A stretch of DNA of 64,000 bases from an uncultured Paracoccaceae bacterium (GCA_937146765.1 CAKZRP010000020.1:1-64000); one strand, 5' to 3'. Positions 17,787 to 26,699 are shown, counted from the first letter of the stretch. Numbers and translations are program-made. Notes: generated by a model from the sequence alone, not told the origin.

Positions 17787-18626
17787 TCATTTCACCGCCC
17801 CCGAGGTAATCCCGCGAATAAGTTGGCGCGAGAAGATCGTGTAGAGCACCAGCACCGGCAGGATGGCCAGCGACAGGGCCGAGAGCACCGCGTTCCAATC
17901 GGTCACAAACTGGCCGATGAAGACCTGGCTGCCGAGGGTCAGCGTCTTGGTCTCCTCGGCGGGGGCGAGGATCAGCGGGAACCACAGGTCGTTCCAGATC
18001 GGGATCATGTTGAACACCGCCACCGTTGCCATGGCCGGGCGCACCAGGGGTAGCACCAGTTTGAAAAAGATGGTGTATTCGCTGAGACCATCGATGCGGC
18101 CGGCATTCTTCAGGTCGTCGCTGACCTGCCGCATGAACTCCGACAGGATAAACACCGCCAAGGGCAGGCCCTGCGCCGTGTAGACAAGGATCAGCGCCCA
18201 GAGCGTGTTTACGAGCCCGGTGGAGACCATCATCTCGAGGATCGCCACGGTGCCGATGCGGATCGGGATCATGATCCCAAGCGCCAGGTAAAGCCCCATC
18301 AGCATATTGCCGCGAAAGCGGTATTCGCTGAGGGCAAAGGCCGCCATGGCGCCAAACAGCAGGATCAGCGTCAGCGAGCCCACGGTGACCAGAAAGGAGT
18401 TCTGGAAGTAGAGGAAGAAATCCCCCTGCTTCATCACCGTCTGGTAGCCCACCATCGAGAAACTCTCGGCATCGGGCAGCGCCAAAGGCTCGCGGAAGAT
18501 CATCTTGCGGGTCTTGAAGCTGTTGATCAGGATCACAAAGACCGGAAACAGCGCAATCAGCGTGTAAAGGATCAGCGCCCCATGCATGGCAAAGGTGTTG
18601 ATCGGGTTCGCGCGTGCAGAGTTCAT
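17787..18626 (-). CDS. Sugar ABC transporter permease (CUT1, MalG type)
   Basis: A 279-residue inner-membrane permease with about six TM helices. The EAA loop matches MalG-type proteins (DDLKNAGRIDGLSEYTIFFKLVLPLVRPA). The ATG at 18626 follows the upstream permease stop by 13 bp; upstream in-frame sequence overlaps the other permease in a different frame and is rejected. It pairs with the permease at 18640-19554. A 160-bp GC-rich spacer with a CCCGCCC/GGGCGGG hairpin (17713-17730) separates it from the Gfo/Idh gene. Confidence 0.93.
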   Translation of the reverse strand: MNSARANPINTFAMHGALILYTLIALFPVFVILINSFKTRKMIFREPLALPDAESFSMVGYQTVMKQGDFFLYFQNSFLVTVGSLTLILLFGAMAAFALSEYRFRGNMLMGLYLALGIMIPIRIGTVAILEMMVSTGLVNTLWALILVYTAQGLPLAVFILSEFMRQVSDDLKNAGRIDGLSEYTIFFKLVLPLVRPAMATVAVFNMIPIWNDLWFPLILAPAEETKTLTLGSQVFIGQFVTDWNAVLSALSLAILPVLVLYTIFSRQLIRGITSGAVK

Positions 18627-18639
18627 CTGATGTCTCCCG

Positions 18640-19554
18640 TCACAGCTGGTAGCGGCGCATCCGGGTCTGGATGCCAAAGAGGTAGAGGCAGACGCCCAGC
18701 AGGATGATCGCAAACATCGCCCCCGCAATCGCCGAGCCCATATGCGGATCGCCCAGTTGCAGCTGGAAGCCAAAGAAGGTGCGATACATGAAGGTGCCCA
18801 GGATATCGGTGGAGAAATCCGGCCCCGCCAGCGCGCCTTGCGAAGCATAGATCAGGTCGAAGGCGTTGAAATTGCCCACAAAGGTCAGGATCGAGATGAT
18901 CCCGATCGAGGGCAGGATCAGCGGCAGTTTGATCTTCCAGAAGGCGGCAGCCCCGGTCACCCCGTCAATCTCGCCGGCCTCAAGGATCTCTTCCGGGATC
19001 GACAGGAGGGCCGCGTAGATCAGCATCATCGGGATGCCGACGAATTGCCAGACCGAGATCAGCGCCAGCGTAGTCAGGGCGTATTCTTCCTTGCCGAGCC
19101 AGGGTGCAAACAGCGCCTTCAGCCCCACCGCGTCCAGCATCGAGGGCGCGATGCCCCAGATCGGCGACAGGATCAGCTTCCAGGCAAAGCCCACGATCAC
19201 AAAGCTGAGGATCGTTGGAATGAAGATGGCCGATCGATACAGAGCGGCAAAGCGCAGGCGCGGATGGCTCAGGAGCGCGGCGAGCACAACCCCGATCGGG
19301 TTCTGCACCAGCATGTGGATCAGGAAGAACCAGAAGTTGTTCCCCAGAGCGTTCCAGAATTGCTTTGACCAGATCGGATCAAAGAAGAGCGTGCGGAAAT
19401 TCTCCAGCCCCACATAGACGCGGGCCTGATCGACCTCCTGAAAGAGGGCGAGGCGCAGCGTGTTGAAGAGGGGGAAGATCATAACCGAGGTGTAGATCAG
19501 CACGGCAGGGGCCAGAAAGACGGCGATATGCCAGCGGATGCGGGGCTTTTGCAT
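18640..19554 (-). CDS. Sugar ABC transporter permease (CUT1, MalF type)
   Basis: A 304-residue inner-membrane permease. TM1 is WHIAVFLAPAVLIYTSVMIF, and the EAA loop is EEILEAGEIDGVTGAAAFWKIKLPLILP. It would form a heterodimer with the following permease. It is encoded 81 bp after the binding-protein gene, with a strong hairpin (19574-19601) in the gap. Substrate by context: an amino sugar or amino-sugar oligomer. Confidence 0.93.
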   Translation of the reverse strand: MQKPRIRWHIAVFLAPAVLIYTSVMIFPLFNTLRLALFQEVDQARVYVGLENFRTLFFDPIWSKQFWNALGNNFWFFLIHMLVQNPIGVVLAALLSHPRLRFAALYRSAIFIPTILSFVIVGFAWKLILSPIWGIAPSMLDAVGLKALFAPWLGKEEYALTTLALISVWQFVGIPMMLIYAALLSIPEEILEAGEIDGVTGAAAFWKIKLPLILPSIGIISILTFVGNFNAFDLIYASQGALAGPDFSTDILGTFMYRTFFGFQLQLGDPHMGSAIAGAMFAIILLGVCLYLFGIQTRMRRYQL

Positions 19555-19573
19555 GGGAACCTCCGGTCCAGGT

Positions 19574-19601
19574 CCCGGACGCGCGGAACAGCGCGTCCGG
19601 G
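19574..19601 (-). terminator. Strong hairpin between binding-protein and permease genes
   Basis: A perfect 11-bp stem, CCCGGACGCGC/GCGCGTCCGGG, with a 6-nt loop and no T tract. Such hairpins after ABC binding-protein genes usually protect the upstream mRNA and give partial termination, so that the binding protein is made in excess over the permeases. Confidence 0.65.
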
Positions 19602-19635
19602 AATGTTACAACAGTGGTTTTGTCGTTTCGGGGAC

Positions 19636-20889
19636 TTACTGTTGCGGTTCGTACCAGCTGGCGAGGCCGGACTGCAGCTTTTCACCCAGCGCTTCCGGGG
19701 TCTCGGTGCCCTTGATCGCGGCGGCAGAGGCGCCCCAGGTCTCGTTCTCGAGGTTCGGGGTGCCGCGCGACAGGATCTGATAGGTGGAGCGGATGGTGCT
19801 TTCGCACTCGCCCCGCCAGCTGACAAATTCCTTCGCCAGCGGGTCTTCCAGCTCGACCGGCGCGTTGGACAGCGGGAAGAAGCCCGGCAGCGCGTTGCCG
19901 AAGATGGAGGCGAACTCGGGCGAGGCCACCCAAGTCAGGAAGGCCTTGGCCGCTTCGGGATGCGCGGTGGCCGCGTTCATGCCGATGCCGATGTCGGTGT
20001 GATCCGAGATGTAGCAGGTGTCGCCTGCCGCTTTGACCGGAGCCTTGAAGGCGCCCATTTCAAAGTCGGCTTGGGTGTTGAAGCCGGAGATTTCCCAGCT
20101 GCCCGCCGGATAGATCGCCGCACGGCCCAGGGTGAACAGGTTCTGGCTGTCCGGATAGGTCTGCGCCTCATAGCCGTCGCCCAGATAGTCCGCCCATTTG
20201 GCGAGAGTCGCGTAGGGCGCAACCCACTGCTCGTCGGTCAGCTTCTGCTCGCCCGCGATCAGCGCCTTGCGGCCTTCTTCGCCGCGCCAGTAGTTCGGGC
20301 CGATGTTGTTATAGCCCATGGTGGCGGCTTCCCACTGGTCGTTGGTGCCCATCGCCATCGGGATATAGGTGCCGTCTTCCTTGATCTTCTCAAGCGCCGC
20401 GAAGAATTCGTCTTCGGTGGTCGGAACCTCGAGGCCCAGTTCGGCAAAAGCGTCCTTGTTGTAGATGAAGCCGTGGATCACCGAGGCCATCGGCACGCAG
20501 AAGCTCGCCGCGCCATCGTCGGTCTGCCAGGCGGATTTCGCCACGTCAGAGAAGTTGCCCATCGCCTCCATATCGTCGAGATCGGCCAGGTGGCCGGCTT
20601 CGAACAGCGCGAGGGAGGCGTCAAACGGGCGGCAGGTGATCAGGTCACCGGCAGAGCCTGCATCCAGTTTGGAGTTCAGCACCGCGTTGTATTCGGTGGG
20701 GGCGCTGGGGGTGAACTTGATCTTGATGCCGGGGTTGGCTGCTTCAAACGCCGGGATGATCTTGTCCTGCCACAGGGTCAGGTCATCGTTGCGCCAGCTT
20801 TCCACGGTCAGCGTGACGTCCTCGGCCAGCGCCGAGGTGGCGACCAGAGCCGTACCGGCCAGGGCTGCCATCATGACTGTCTTTTTCAT
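19636..20889 (-). CDS. Sugar ABC transporter substrate-binding protein
   Basis: A 417-residue periplasmic CUT1 binding protein. It has a Sec signal (MKKTVMMAALAGTALVATSALA, likely cleavage after ALA). The mature protein starts EDVTLTVESWRNDD, with the typical INPAFEAANPGIKIKF-like lobe segment and AIYPAGSWEISGF near the hinge. By operon context (murQ upstream, kinase, deaminase and nagA divergent) the ligand is probably GlcNAc, a GlcNAc oligomer or MurNAc. It lies 55 bp downstream of murQ. Confidence 0.93.
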   Translation of the reverse strand: MKKTVMMAALAGTALVATSALAEDVTLTVESWRNDDLTLWQDKIIPAFEAANPGIKIKFTPSAPTEYNAVLNSKLDAGSAGDLITCRPFDASLALFEAGHLADLDDMEAMGNFSDVAKSAWQTDDGAASFCVPMASVIHGFIYNKDAFAELGLEVPTTEDEFFAALEKIKEDGTYIPMAMGTNDQWEAATMGYNNIGPNYWRGEEGRKALIAGEQKLTDEQWVAPYATLAKWADYLGDGYEAQTYPDSQNLFTLGRAAIYPAGSWEISGFNTQADFEMGAFKAPVKAAGDTCYISDHTDIGIGMNAATAHPEAAKAFLTWVASPEFASIFGNALPGFFPLSNAPVELEDPLAKEFVSWRGECESTIRSTYQILSRGTPNLENETWGASAAAIKGTETPEALGEKLQSGLASWYEPQQ

Positions 20890-20944
20890 TGGGTCTTCCT
20901 CCTATTGGAAATGGTCTTGTTCTTCTTGTTGTTATGGCTTCGGG

Positions 20945-21835
20945 TCAGGGTCGCAGCGCCAGGAGCGCCGGGCGCAGCTTGCCGCCTGTGGTCTCCAGAC
21001 GCGTGGTCGCGTCCGCGAGGTCTGTTGCGCCGCTTGCGATCAGGATGGCGCATTTGACGTTGCCGTCCGCCGCTTCGATCGCTTGCGCTGCGGTCTCGTC
21101 AGATACTTCGGTGATGCGGGTGACGATGCCGGTGGCGCGGGCGCGCAGTTTGATATTGTCGGCGCGCAGGTTCACCATCATGCCGTCGTGCACATGGCCG
21201 AGGTCGATGGCCATCAGGGTCGACAGCATGTTGAGGGCGATCTTCTGCGCGGTGGCGGCGCCCATGCGGGTGGAGCCGGAGATCACCTCTGCCGGGGTCG
21301 CCAGCAGCACCGCATGATCCGCGAGGCTCAGAAGGGCGGAGCCCGGGTTGTTGGCGATGCCAATCACGGTGGCGCCTCGCGCCTTGGCGAAGGTGGCGCC
21401 GGCCAGGGTATAGGGCGTGGTGCCGCTGGCGGAGACGCCGATCAGCACGTCCTGAGGGCCGATGTCGGCCAGCGCGCGCTCCAGATCCGCGGTCTCGTCC
21501 TCGGTGCCGCCGGGCATCTCGACACCGGTGGGGATGCCGCCCGCCATATGGACGCGCAGTTGTGCGGCGGGGATGGAGAAGGTGCCGCCCAGTTCGAGCG
21601 CGTCGGCGGCGGCCATCAGCCCGGAGGAACCCGCCGCCGCATAATGCAGGGTGCCGCCCTCGCGGATCGCCGCTGCCATGGCGCGGGCCCCGTCGCAGAT
21701 GGCGGGGCAGGCCGCCAGCGCGGCCGCCGAGGCATCAGCTTGGGCGCGGGCCAGAATATCGGCCACCTCGGTCAGCGGACGTGCGTCAAGGCCTCTGGCC
21801 TCAGGGTGCAATTGTTCCGTGGCAGCGGTTGGCAC
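20945..21835 (-). CDS. murQ: N-acetylmuramic acid 6-phosphate etherase
   Basis: A 296-residue SIS-fold protein of the MurQ family, which cleaves the lactyl ether of MurNAc-6-phosphate to GlcNAc-6-phosphate plus D-lactate. Family segments: TEQLHPEARGLD, YAAAGSSGLMAAADALELGGTF, GGTEDETADLE (catalytic Glu region), SASGTTPYTLAG and EVISGSTRMGAATAQKIALNMLST. I chose GTG at 21835, which follows GGAGGGAATCAC; the upstream frame lies in the operator region. It is the first gene of the six-gene transport operon, opposite the amino-sugar kinase operon. The product GlcNAc-6P would go to NagA at 24712. Confidence 0.93.
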   Translation of the reverse strand: MPTAATEQLHPEARGLDARPLTEVADILARAQADASAAALAACPAICDGARAMAAAIREGGTLHYAAAGSSGLMAAADALELGGTFSIPAAQLRVHMAGGIPTGVEMPGGTEDETADLERALADIGPQDVLIGVSASGTTPYTLAGATFAKARGATVIGIANNPGSALLSLADHAVLLATPAEVISGSTRMGAATAQKIALNMLSTLMAIDLGHVHDGMMVNLRADNIKLRARATGIVTRITEVSDETAAQAIEAADGNVKCAILIASGATDLADATTRLETTGGKLRPALLALRP

Positions 21836-21863
21836 GTGATTCCCTCCAGATTTCCTCCAACAA

Positions 21864-22011
21864 TACCCATTTGATACCTTTTGTCTACCATTTGCTGCTG
21901 CCTGTCTGGTTTTGGCCTTCAAAATTTCCGAAATCGCCGATCTTTCCGCTATTTCCAGGGTGGTTGGTTTTATTTCTGACTTCCAAAATGCCGTTTGGTA
22001 TCGTAATGGTA
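21864..22011. promoter_or_regulatory. Divergent control region with 11-bp-phased GGTA repeats
   Basis: On the minus strand GGTA occurs three times exactly 11 bp apart (complementary TACC at 21864, 21875 and 21886), next to murQ. On the plus strand GGTA occurs twice 11 bp apart (21997 and 22008), next to the kinase. Both sides share the pattern GGTATC-N5-GGTATT, pointing toward the respective gene. This looks like an operator array serving both operons, and the local GntR-family regulator is the obvious candidate. The middle (21890-21995) is AT-richer and holds no recognisable gene. Confidence 0.6.
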
Positions 22012-22016
22012 TTCAC

Positions 22017-22904
22017 ATGATGACTGATCTCGAAACCTCTGTTCTGGCTCTTGATGGCGGCGGCACCCGGTGCCGACTGGCGCTGTCTTCGGGCGCGGAT
22101 GTGATTTCGGTGGAAACCGGTTCGGCCAATATCTCCACCGATATGGCGGGCGCGGTGGCGCAGGTCCGCGATGGGCTGGCGCAGCTGGCCGCCAGGACGG
22201 GCCACGCGGTCGCGGCGCTGGCGAAGTGTCCGATTTATATCGGGATTGCCGGGGTGACCGGGCCGACGATCGCGGATCGCTTTGCATCGGCACTGCCATT
22301 TGCCACCATCCGGGTGACGGATGATCGCCCCACTGCCCTGCGCGGGGCGCTGGGCGGGCGCGACGGGCTGATTGCCCATTGCGGCACGGGGTCGTTCTTT
22401 GCCGCGCAGATCGCAGGGCAGAGCCGATTCGCCGGCGGTTGGGGTTCGGTACTGGGCGATCCGGCCTCGGCGCAATGGGTCGGTCGCCGCGCGCTCGCCT
22501 GCACGCTGGAGGAGGTCGACCACTTGCGCGCGGCGTCGGGCCTTGGCGCGCAATTGCTGGCGCGCTTTGGTGGCGCGGCCGAGATCGTCGCCTTTGCCGT
22601 CACCGCGCGGCCCGCGGATTTTGGCCGGGTGGCGCCCGCGGTGACGGAGTTGGCGGCCAAGGGGGATCCGCTCGCCCTCGCGATCATGACCGAAGCCGGG
22701 CAGGAGATCGCCACCACGCTGCAGAAGATGGGCTGGCACGGCGACCTTGCGCTCTGCCTCACCGGCGGGATCGCGCCGGAGTTCCGGCCCTATCTGCCGC
22801 CGGCGATGCAGGCGGCGATCCTTCCGCCTGCGGGCACGCCGCTCGACGGGGCCATCGCGCTGGCGCATGACTTTGCACGGGAGGTGCGTGATGACCATCA
22901 CTGA
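22017..22904 (+). CDS. BadF/BadG/BcrA/BcrD-family amino-sugar kinase (probable GlcNAc kinase)
   Basis: A 295-residue ASKHA kinase. The phosphate-1 motif is VLALDGGGTRCRLALSS, GTGS occurs in LIAHCGTGSFFAAQ, and the adenosine motif is ALCLTGGIAPEF. The family includes N-acetylglucosamine kinases that work with ABC-imported sugar. It would make GlcNAc-6P (or MurNAc-6P for MurQ). ATG at 22017 or 22020; the longer frame from 21912 crosses the operator region and is rejected. It overlaps the GntR gene by 14 bp. The stop lies inside the GntR N-terminus. Confidence 0.85.
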   Translation: MMTDLETSVLALDGGGTRCRLALSSGADVISVETGSANISTDMAGAVAQVRDGLAQLAARTGHAVAALAKCPIYIGIAGVTGPTIADRFASALPFATIRVTDDRPTALRGALGGRDGLIAHCGTGSFFAAQIAGQSRFAGGWGSVLGDPASAQWVGRRALACTLEEVDHLRAASGLGAQLLARFGGAAEIVAFAVTARPADFGRVAPAVTELAAKGDPLALAIMTEAGQEIATTLQKMGWHGDLALCLTGGIAPEFRPYLPPAMQAAILPPAGTPLDGAIALAHDFAREVRDDHH

Positions 22905-23646
22905 GTTCCTGCAACCGGGCAGTTGGTTCGATCAGGGCGCCGGGCCGCGCTATGTGCAGCTGCGCCGCCGCCTCGAAGAGGCGATCAAGACCGGCATTCT
23001 GCCGCCCAACAGCTCGCTTCCGCCCGAGCGCGAGATTGCCGAGATCACCGACCTGTCCCGCGTCACCGTACGCAAGGCGATGCAGGAACTGGTGCAGCAG
23101 GGCGCCATAGAACAGCGCCAGGGCTCCGGTTCTTTTGTTCGCGAGACCACAGCGCGGGTCGAAGTGTCGCTGTCTTATCTCAATTCCTTTACCGAGGACA
23201 TGCAGCAGCGCGGCTATGAAACCACTTCGAAATGGCTCGAGCGCGGGATCTTTCTGCCGACGGAGGAGGAACTGGCGGTGCTGGGTCTCGGCGCCGAGGA
23301 CTCGGTGGCCCGCATCTATCGCCTGCGCGAGGCGGGCGGGCAGCCGATGGCGCTGGAGCGCGCGGCGCTGCCGCTGTCGATCCTGCCCAATCCGCTGGAG
23401 GTGACCACCTCGCTCTATGCTACACTGGACCAGCTCGGCACCCGTCCGGTGCGCGCGGTACAGAAGATCTCCGCCGTCAATCTCGAAGCCCGCGAAGCCA
23501 AGCTCTTGGGCGTGGCCGAAGGGACGGCGGGGCTGAAGATCCAGCGCCTGTCCTACCTCGAGGATGGTCGCGTCGCGGAGCTGACCCTGTCGCTTTATCG
23601 CGGTGACGCCTACGACTTTGTCGCGGAACTGCGCCTCTCCACCTGA
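22891..23646 (+). CDS. GntR family (HutC-type) transcriptional regulator
   Basis: A 251-residue regulator with an N-terminal winged HTH (YVQLRRRLEEAIKTGILPPNSSLPPEREIAEITDLSRVTVRKAM, residues ~20-75) and a C-terminal UTRA ligand domain (~90-245, ending RVAELTLSLYRGDAYDFVAEL). This architecture matches NagR/DasR-type regulators that sense GlcN-6P or GlcNAc-6P. It is encoded within the kinase-deaminase-nagA operon, so it probably controls both divergent operons and itself. The phased GGTA repeats at 21864-22011 are candidate binding sites, although NagR boxes are usually inverted repeats. Confidence 0.9.
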   Translation: MTITEFLQPGSWFDQGAGPRYVQLRRRLEEAIKTGILPPNSSLPPEREIAEITDLSRVTVRKAMQELVQQGAIEQRQGSGSFVRETTARVEVSLSYLNSFTEDMQQRGYETTSKWLERGIFLPTEEELAVLGLGAEDSVARIYRLREAGGQPMALERAALPLSILPNPLEVTTSLYATLDQLGTRPVRAVQKISAVNLEAREAKLLGVAEGTAGLKIQRLSYLEDGRVAELTLSLYRGDAYDFVAELRLST

Positions 23647-23686
23647 TCCCCTCCGGTTGATCTGCCCAATTGAAAGGTTTGACCCC

Positions 23687-24715
23687 ATGAATGCTCCTCA
23701 GACGCAGATGCGGCGCGAAATCAACGAGATCCCCGATGCGGTCGAACGGCTGCTGACCGAAGGCGTGGCGGCTGTCACCAGCACCGCCGCCGAGGTGCGC
23801 GCGCTGGATCCGACCTATCTCCTGTCGGTGGCGCGCGGCTCCTCCGACCATGCGGCGACCTATCTGAAATACGCCAGCGAGCTGCTGCTCGGCCTGCCGA
23901 TGGCCTCGGTCGGCCCCTCGGTGAAATCCATCTACGGCGTTGATCTGAAATGCAAAGGCGCGCTGAGCATTTCCGTCTCGCAATCGGGCAAGAGTCCGGA
24001 CATCGTGCGCCTGACCTCGGCCTTTGCCGCCGGGGGCGCCTATACGGTGGCGATCACCAATGACGGCACCTCCCCCCTGGCCGAGGCCTCGGCGGCGGTG
24101 CTGCCGATCCATGCGGGCCCGGAGCTGAGCGTGGCGGCGACCAAGACCTTTGTGACCTCGCTGGTGGCGGGGCTCTGGCTGCTCGCGGAGGTGAAACAGG
24201 ACGCCGCGTTGCTCGACGCGATCCGCAAACTGCCCGGCCATCTGGCCAAGGCCAAGGATTGCGACTGGTCGGCGGCGGTCGAGGCCATTGATGGCGACTC
24301 GCTTTACACGCTGGGGCGCGGCCCGAGCTGGGCGATCTCCAACGAAGCGGCGCTGAAGTTCAAGGAAACCTGCCAGATCCACGCCGAAAGCTATTCGGCG
24401 GCCGAGGTTCTGCATGGCCCCGTCTCCATTGTGGGGCAGGATTTCCCGGTGATCGCCTTTGCCGCAGGCGACGCGGCAGAGGAGAGCGTTGGCGAGATGG
24501 CGCAGGCTTTGGTGGCCAAAGGGGCCAAGGTCTTTGCCACCACCGACAAGGCCAAGGGCGCCGAGGTGCTGCCGCATGTGCGGACCGATCACTGGATCAC
24601 CGATCCCATTGCCTCCATCGTGTCCTTCTATGGCATGGTCGAGGCCGTGGCCGCGCGCCGGGGCATCAACCCGGATGCGCCGCGCCACCTCAACAAGGTC
24701 ACGGAAACCGTATGA
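23687..24715 (+). CDS. SIS-domain glucosamine-6-phosphate deaminase (NagB-II / AgaS-like)
   Basis: A 342-residue double-SIS protein: LLSVARGSSDHAATYLKYASEL, SISVSQSGKSPDIVRLTSAF and the second SIS with GRGPSWAISNEAALKFKETCQIHAESYSAAEVLHGP. It is GlmS-like but lacks the glutaminase domain, as in NagB-II enzymes that turn GlcN-6P into fructose-6P and ammonia. ATG at 23687 (MNAPQTQMRREI). It overlaps nagA by 4 bp (ATGA), so the deacetylase and deaminase are coupled. No classic NagB is seen nearby, which supports this role. Confidence 0.87.
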   Translation: MNAPQTQMRREINEIPDAVERLLTEGVAAVTSTAAEVRALDPTYLLSVARGSSDHAATYLKYASELLLGLPMASVGPSVKSIYGVDLKCKGALSISVSQSGKSPDIVRLTSAFAAGGAYTVAITNDGTSPLAEASAAVLPIHAGPELSVAATKTFVTSLVAGLWLLAEVKQDAALLDAIRKLPGHLAKAKDCDWSAAVEAIDGDSLYTLGRGPSWAISNEAALKFKETCQIHAESYSAAEVLHGPVSIVGQDFPVIAFAAGDAAEESVGEMAQALVAKGAKVFATTDKAKGAEVLPHVRTDHWITDPIASIVSFYGMVEAVAARRGINPDAPRHLNKVTETV

Positions 24716-25869
24716 CACAAGCGGTGCAGACCTTTACCGGCGGGCCGATCTTTGACGGCACCCGGTTGCGCGACGGGCTGGCGGCGCAGTTTTGCGACGG
24801 CGCGCTGGTGACCTTGGCACCACTGGCAGAACTGGTCGCGCCGGGGCAGGTGGTCGACCTTGGCGGCGATATCCTGTCGCCCGGCTATGTCGACCTTCAG
24901 GTCAACGGCGGCGGCGGGGTGATGCTGGGCGACGACCCTTCGGTTGCTGTGCTGGCGCAGATCTGCGCCGCCCACCGCAGCCTTGGCGCGACCACGCTCT
25001 TGCCGACGCTGATCACCGATACGCGGGAAAAGACCCGCGCCACGCTGGCCGCCGGCATCGCCGCGGCAGAGGCGGGGGTGATGGGCTTTGGTGGCTTGCA
25101 TCTGGAAGGGCCGCATCTGTCGGTCGCCCGCAAGGGCGCCCATGATGCAGCGCTGATCCGGGTGATGGAAGACGACGACCTCGCCGCGCTGTGCGAGGCG
25201 GCAGCGAAATTGCCGAAACTCAAGGTGACACTGGCGCCGGAAAACGTGACGCCGGAGCAGGTCACGAGGCTGGTAGAGGCAGGCATCCTGGTTTCGCTTG
25301 GTCATACGGACGCGAGTTTCGAGACCTGTGTCGCCTATGCGCGCGCCGGGGCCAGCTGCGCCACCCATCTGTTCAACGCGATGAGCCAGATGGGCAACCG
25401 CGCGCCCGGTCTGGTCGGCGCGGTGCTCGACACGGGCGCGCTCTCGGCAGGGGTGATCGCCGATGCGATCCATGTGCATCCGGCCAGCCTGCGGGCGGCT
25501 TGGTTGGCAAAACGCCGAGGACCGGGGCGGATCTTCCTCGTTTCCGACGCGATGGCCGTGGCAGGCACCGAAGCGACCGAGTTCGAGCTGGAAGGCCGCC
25601 GGATCACCCGGCGCGAGGGGCAATTGTGCCTAGAGGACGGGACACTGGCGGGGGCGGACCTTGACCTGACCACCGCCCTCCGGGTGCTGACCCGCGATTG
25701 CGAGGTGCCCTTGGAGGAGGCTTTGGAAGCCGCAACCACCGTGCCCGCCGCGCTGATTGGGCGGCAGGTGGACCTCACGCGTGCTGGTTATCCCTTGGCG
25801 GAGATGATCCGCATTCGGGCAGACCTCAGCAGCGCCGCTCCAGTGCTGTCCCAGCCGGTGCTGCCCTAA
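24712..25869 (+). CDS. nagA: N-acetylglucosamine-6-phosphate deacetylase
   Basis: A 385-residue amidohydrolase that converts GlcNAc-6P to GlcN-6P and acetate. Metal and active-site segments are visible: GYVDLQVNGGGG, GGLHLEGPHLS (metal Glu), VSLGHTDAS (His), ATHLFNAMSQM (His) and the catalytic Asp in FLVSDAMAVAG. It is the last gene of the plus-strand amino-sugar operon. Its stop overlaps the convergent fdhD stop by 4 bp, so no terminator fits between them. Confidence 0.95.
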   Translation: MTQAVQTFTGGPIFDGTRLRDGLAAQFCDGALVTLAPLAELVAPGQVVDLGGDILSPGYVDLQVNGGGGVMLGDDPSVAVLAQICAAHRSLGATTLLPTLITDTREKTRATLAAGIAAAEAGVMGFGGLHLEGPHLSVARKGAHDAALIRVMEDDDLAALCEAAAKLPKLKVTLAPENVTPEQVTRLVEAGILVSLGHTDASFETCVAYARAGASCATHLFNAMSQMGNRAPGLVGAVLDTGALSAGVIADAIHVHPASLRAAWLAKRRGPGRIFLVSDAMAVAGTEATEFELEGRRITRREGQLCLEDGTLAGADLDLTTALRVLTRDCEVPLEEALEAATTVPAALIGRQVDLTRAGYPLAEMIRIRADLSSAAPVLSQPVLP

Positions 25870-26699
25870 CCGGTGACCCGGTCGGCGCGGGAATAAAGCG
25901 CAAAGCGCCCATCGCGGGCGGAGGCGGCGAGCGTTACGCCCGCCTCTGCCGCGATCCGCACCGCATGCGAGGTCGGGGCCGAGACCGCGACGATCATGGC
26001 GCAGCCCACCTGCGCGGCCTTCTGCACCAGATCGACCGAAATCCGCGAGGTCATCACCATGGCCCCTCGCGCCGGGTCGATGCCCTGCCGCAGCAGCGCG
26101 CCGATCAGCTTGTCGAGCGCATTGTGCCGCCCCACGTCCTCGCGCACCACGATCAGGCCCTGATCCGGACAAAGAAACCCGGCTGCATGGACTGCGCGGC
26201 ATTGGTCATGCAGCGGCTGATGCGCGGCCAGTGCCGTGGTCGCCCCGGCCACCCGCGCGCGCGGCATCTGCAAGGGCACATCTGCGACGCTCGGCAAGGT
26301 GCGCAGGGCTTGGTCCAGACTGTCGATCCCGCAGAGGCCACAGCCAATCGGCCCCATCATCGCCCGCCGCCGCTCCGCCAAAGGCTGGCTGCGATCGGCG
26401 CGCAGCCAGAACCGCGCCTCAATGCCGTTTGGGTGTGCGACCTGTTCAAAATCCGCAATGTCCTGAAGGGTTTCAATGAACCCTTCGGTGCGGGCAAAGC
26501 CATAGGCGAAATCCTCGATATCCGCGGGGCTCGCCATCATCACCGCCGCGCTTGACCCGTCAAAGACCATGGCGACCGGGGTTTCCTCCGCCAGATCGCG
26601 TAGGGTGTCCACCGGCGCATCCGCACCAAATTGCACCGCAGAATGCGGCTGGGCGGTTTGAAACATCGGCACCTCCTCGGCGCGCAGGCTCCGCGTCAT
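25866..26699 (-). CDS. fdhD: Formate dehydrogenase accessory sulfurtransferase FdhD
   Basis: A 277-residue FdhD. It transfers sulfur from a desulfurase to the molybdenum/bis-MGD cofactor of formate dehydrogenases. The CxxC pair is C120/C123 in GPIGCGLCGIDS, and the segments IEDFAYGFARTEGFI and VVREDVGRHNALDKLIG are typical. The start at 26699 (MTRSLRAEEVP) is plausible; a Met at residue 12 is an alternative. It lies 3 bp after a small gene that overlaps the molybdo-oxidoreductase, so all three form an operon and FdhD probably matures that enzyme. Confidence 0.94.
   Translation of the reverse strand: MTRSLRAEEVPMFQTAQPHSAVQFGADAPVDTLRDLAEETPVAMVFDGSSAAVMMASPADIEDFAYGFARTEGFIETLQDIADFEQVAHPNGIEARFWLRADRSQPLAERRRAMMGPIGCGLCGIDSLDQALRTLPSVADVPLQMPRARVAGATTALAAHQPLHDQCRAVHAAGFLCPDQGLIVVREDVGRHNALDKLIGALLRQGIDPARGAMVMTSRISVDLVQKAAQVGCAMIVAVSAPTSHAVRIAAEAGVTLAASARDGRFALYSRADRVTG

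Noticed and set aside
19574..19601. Full terminator of the murQ transport operon
   Set aside because: No T tract, and genes of the same transporter continue directly downstream; treated as a processing hairpin.
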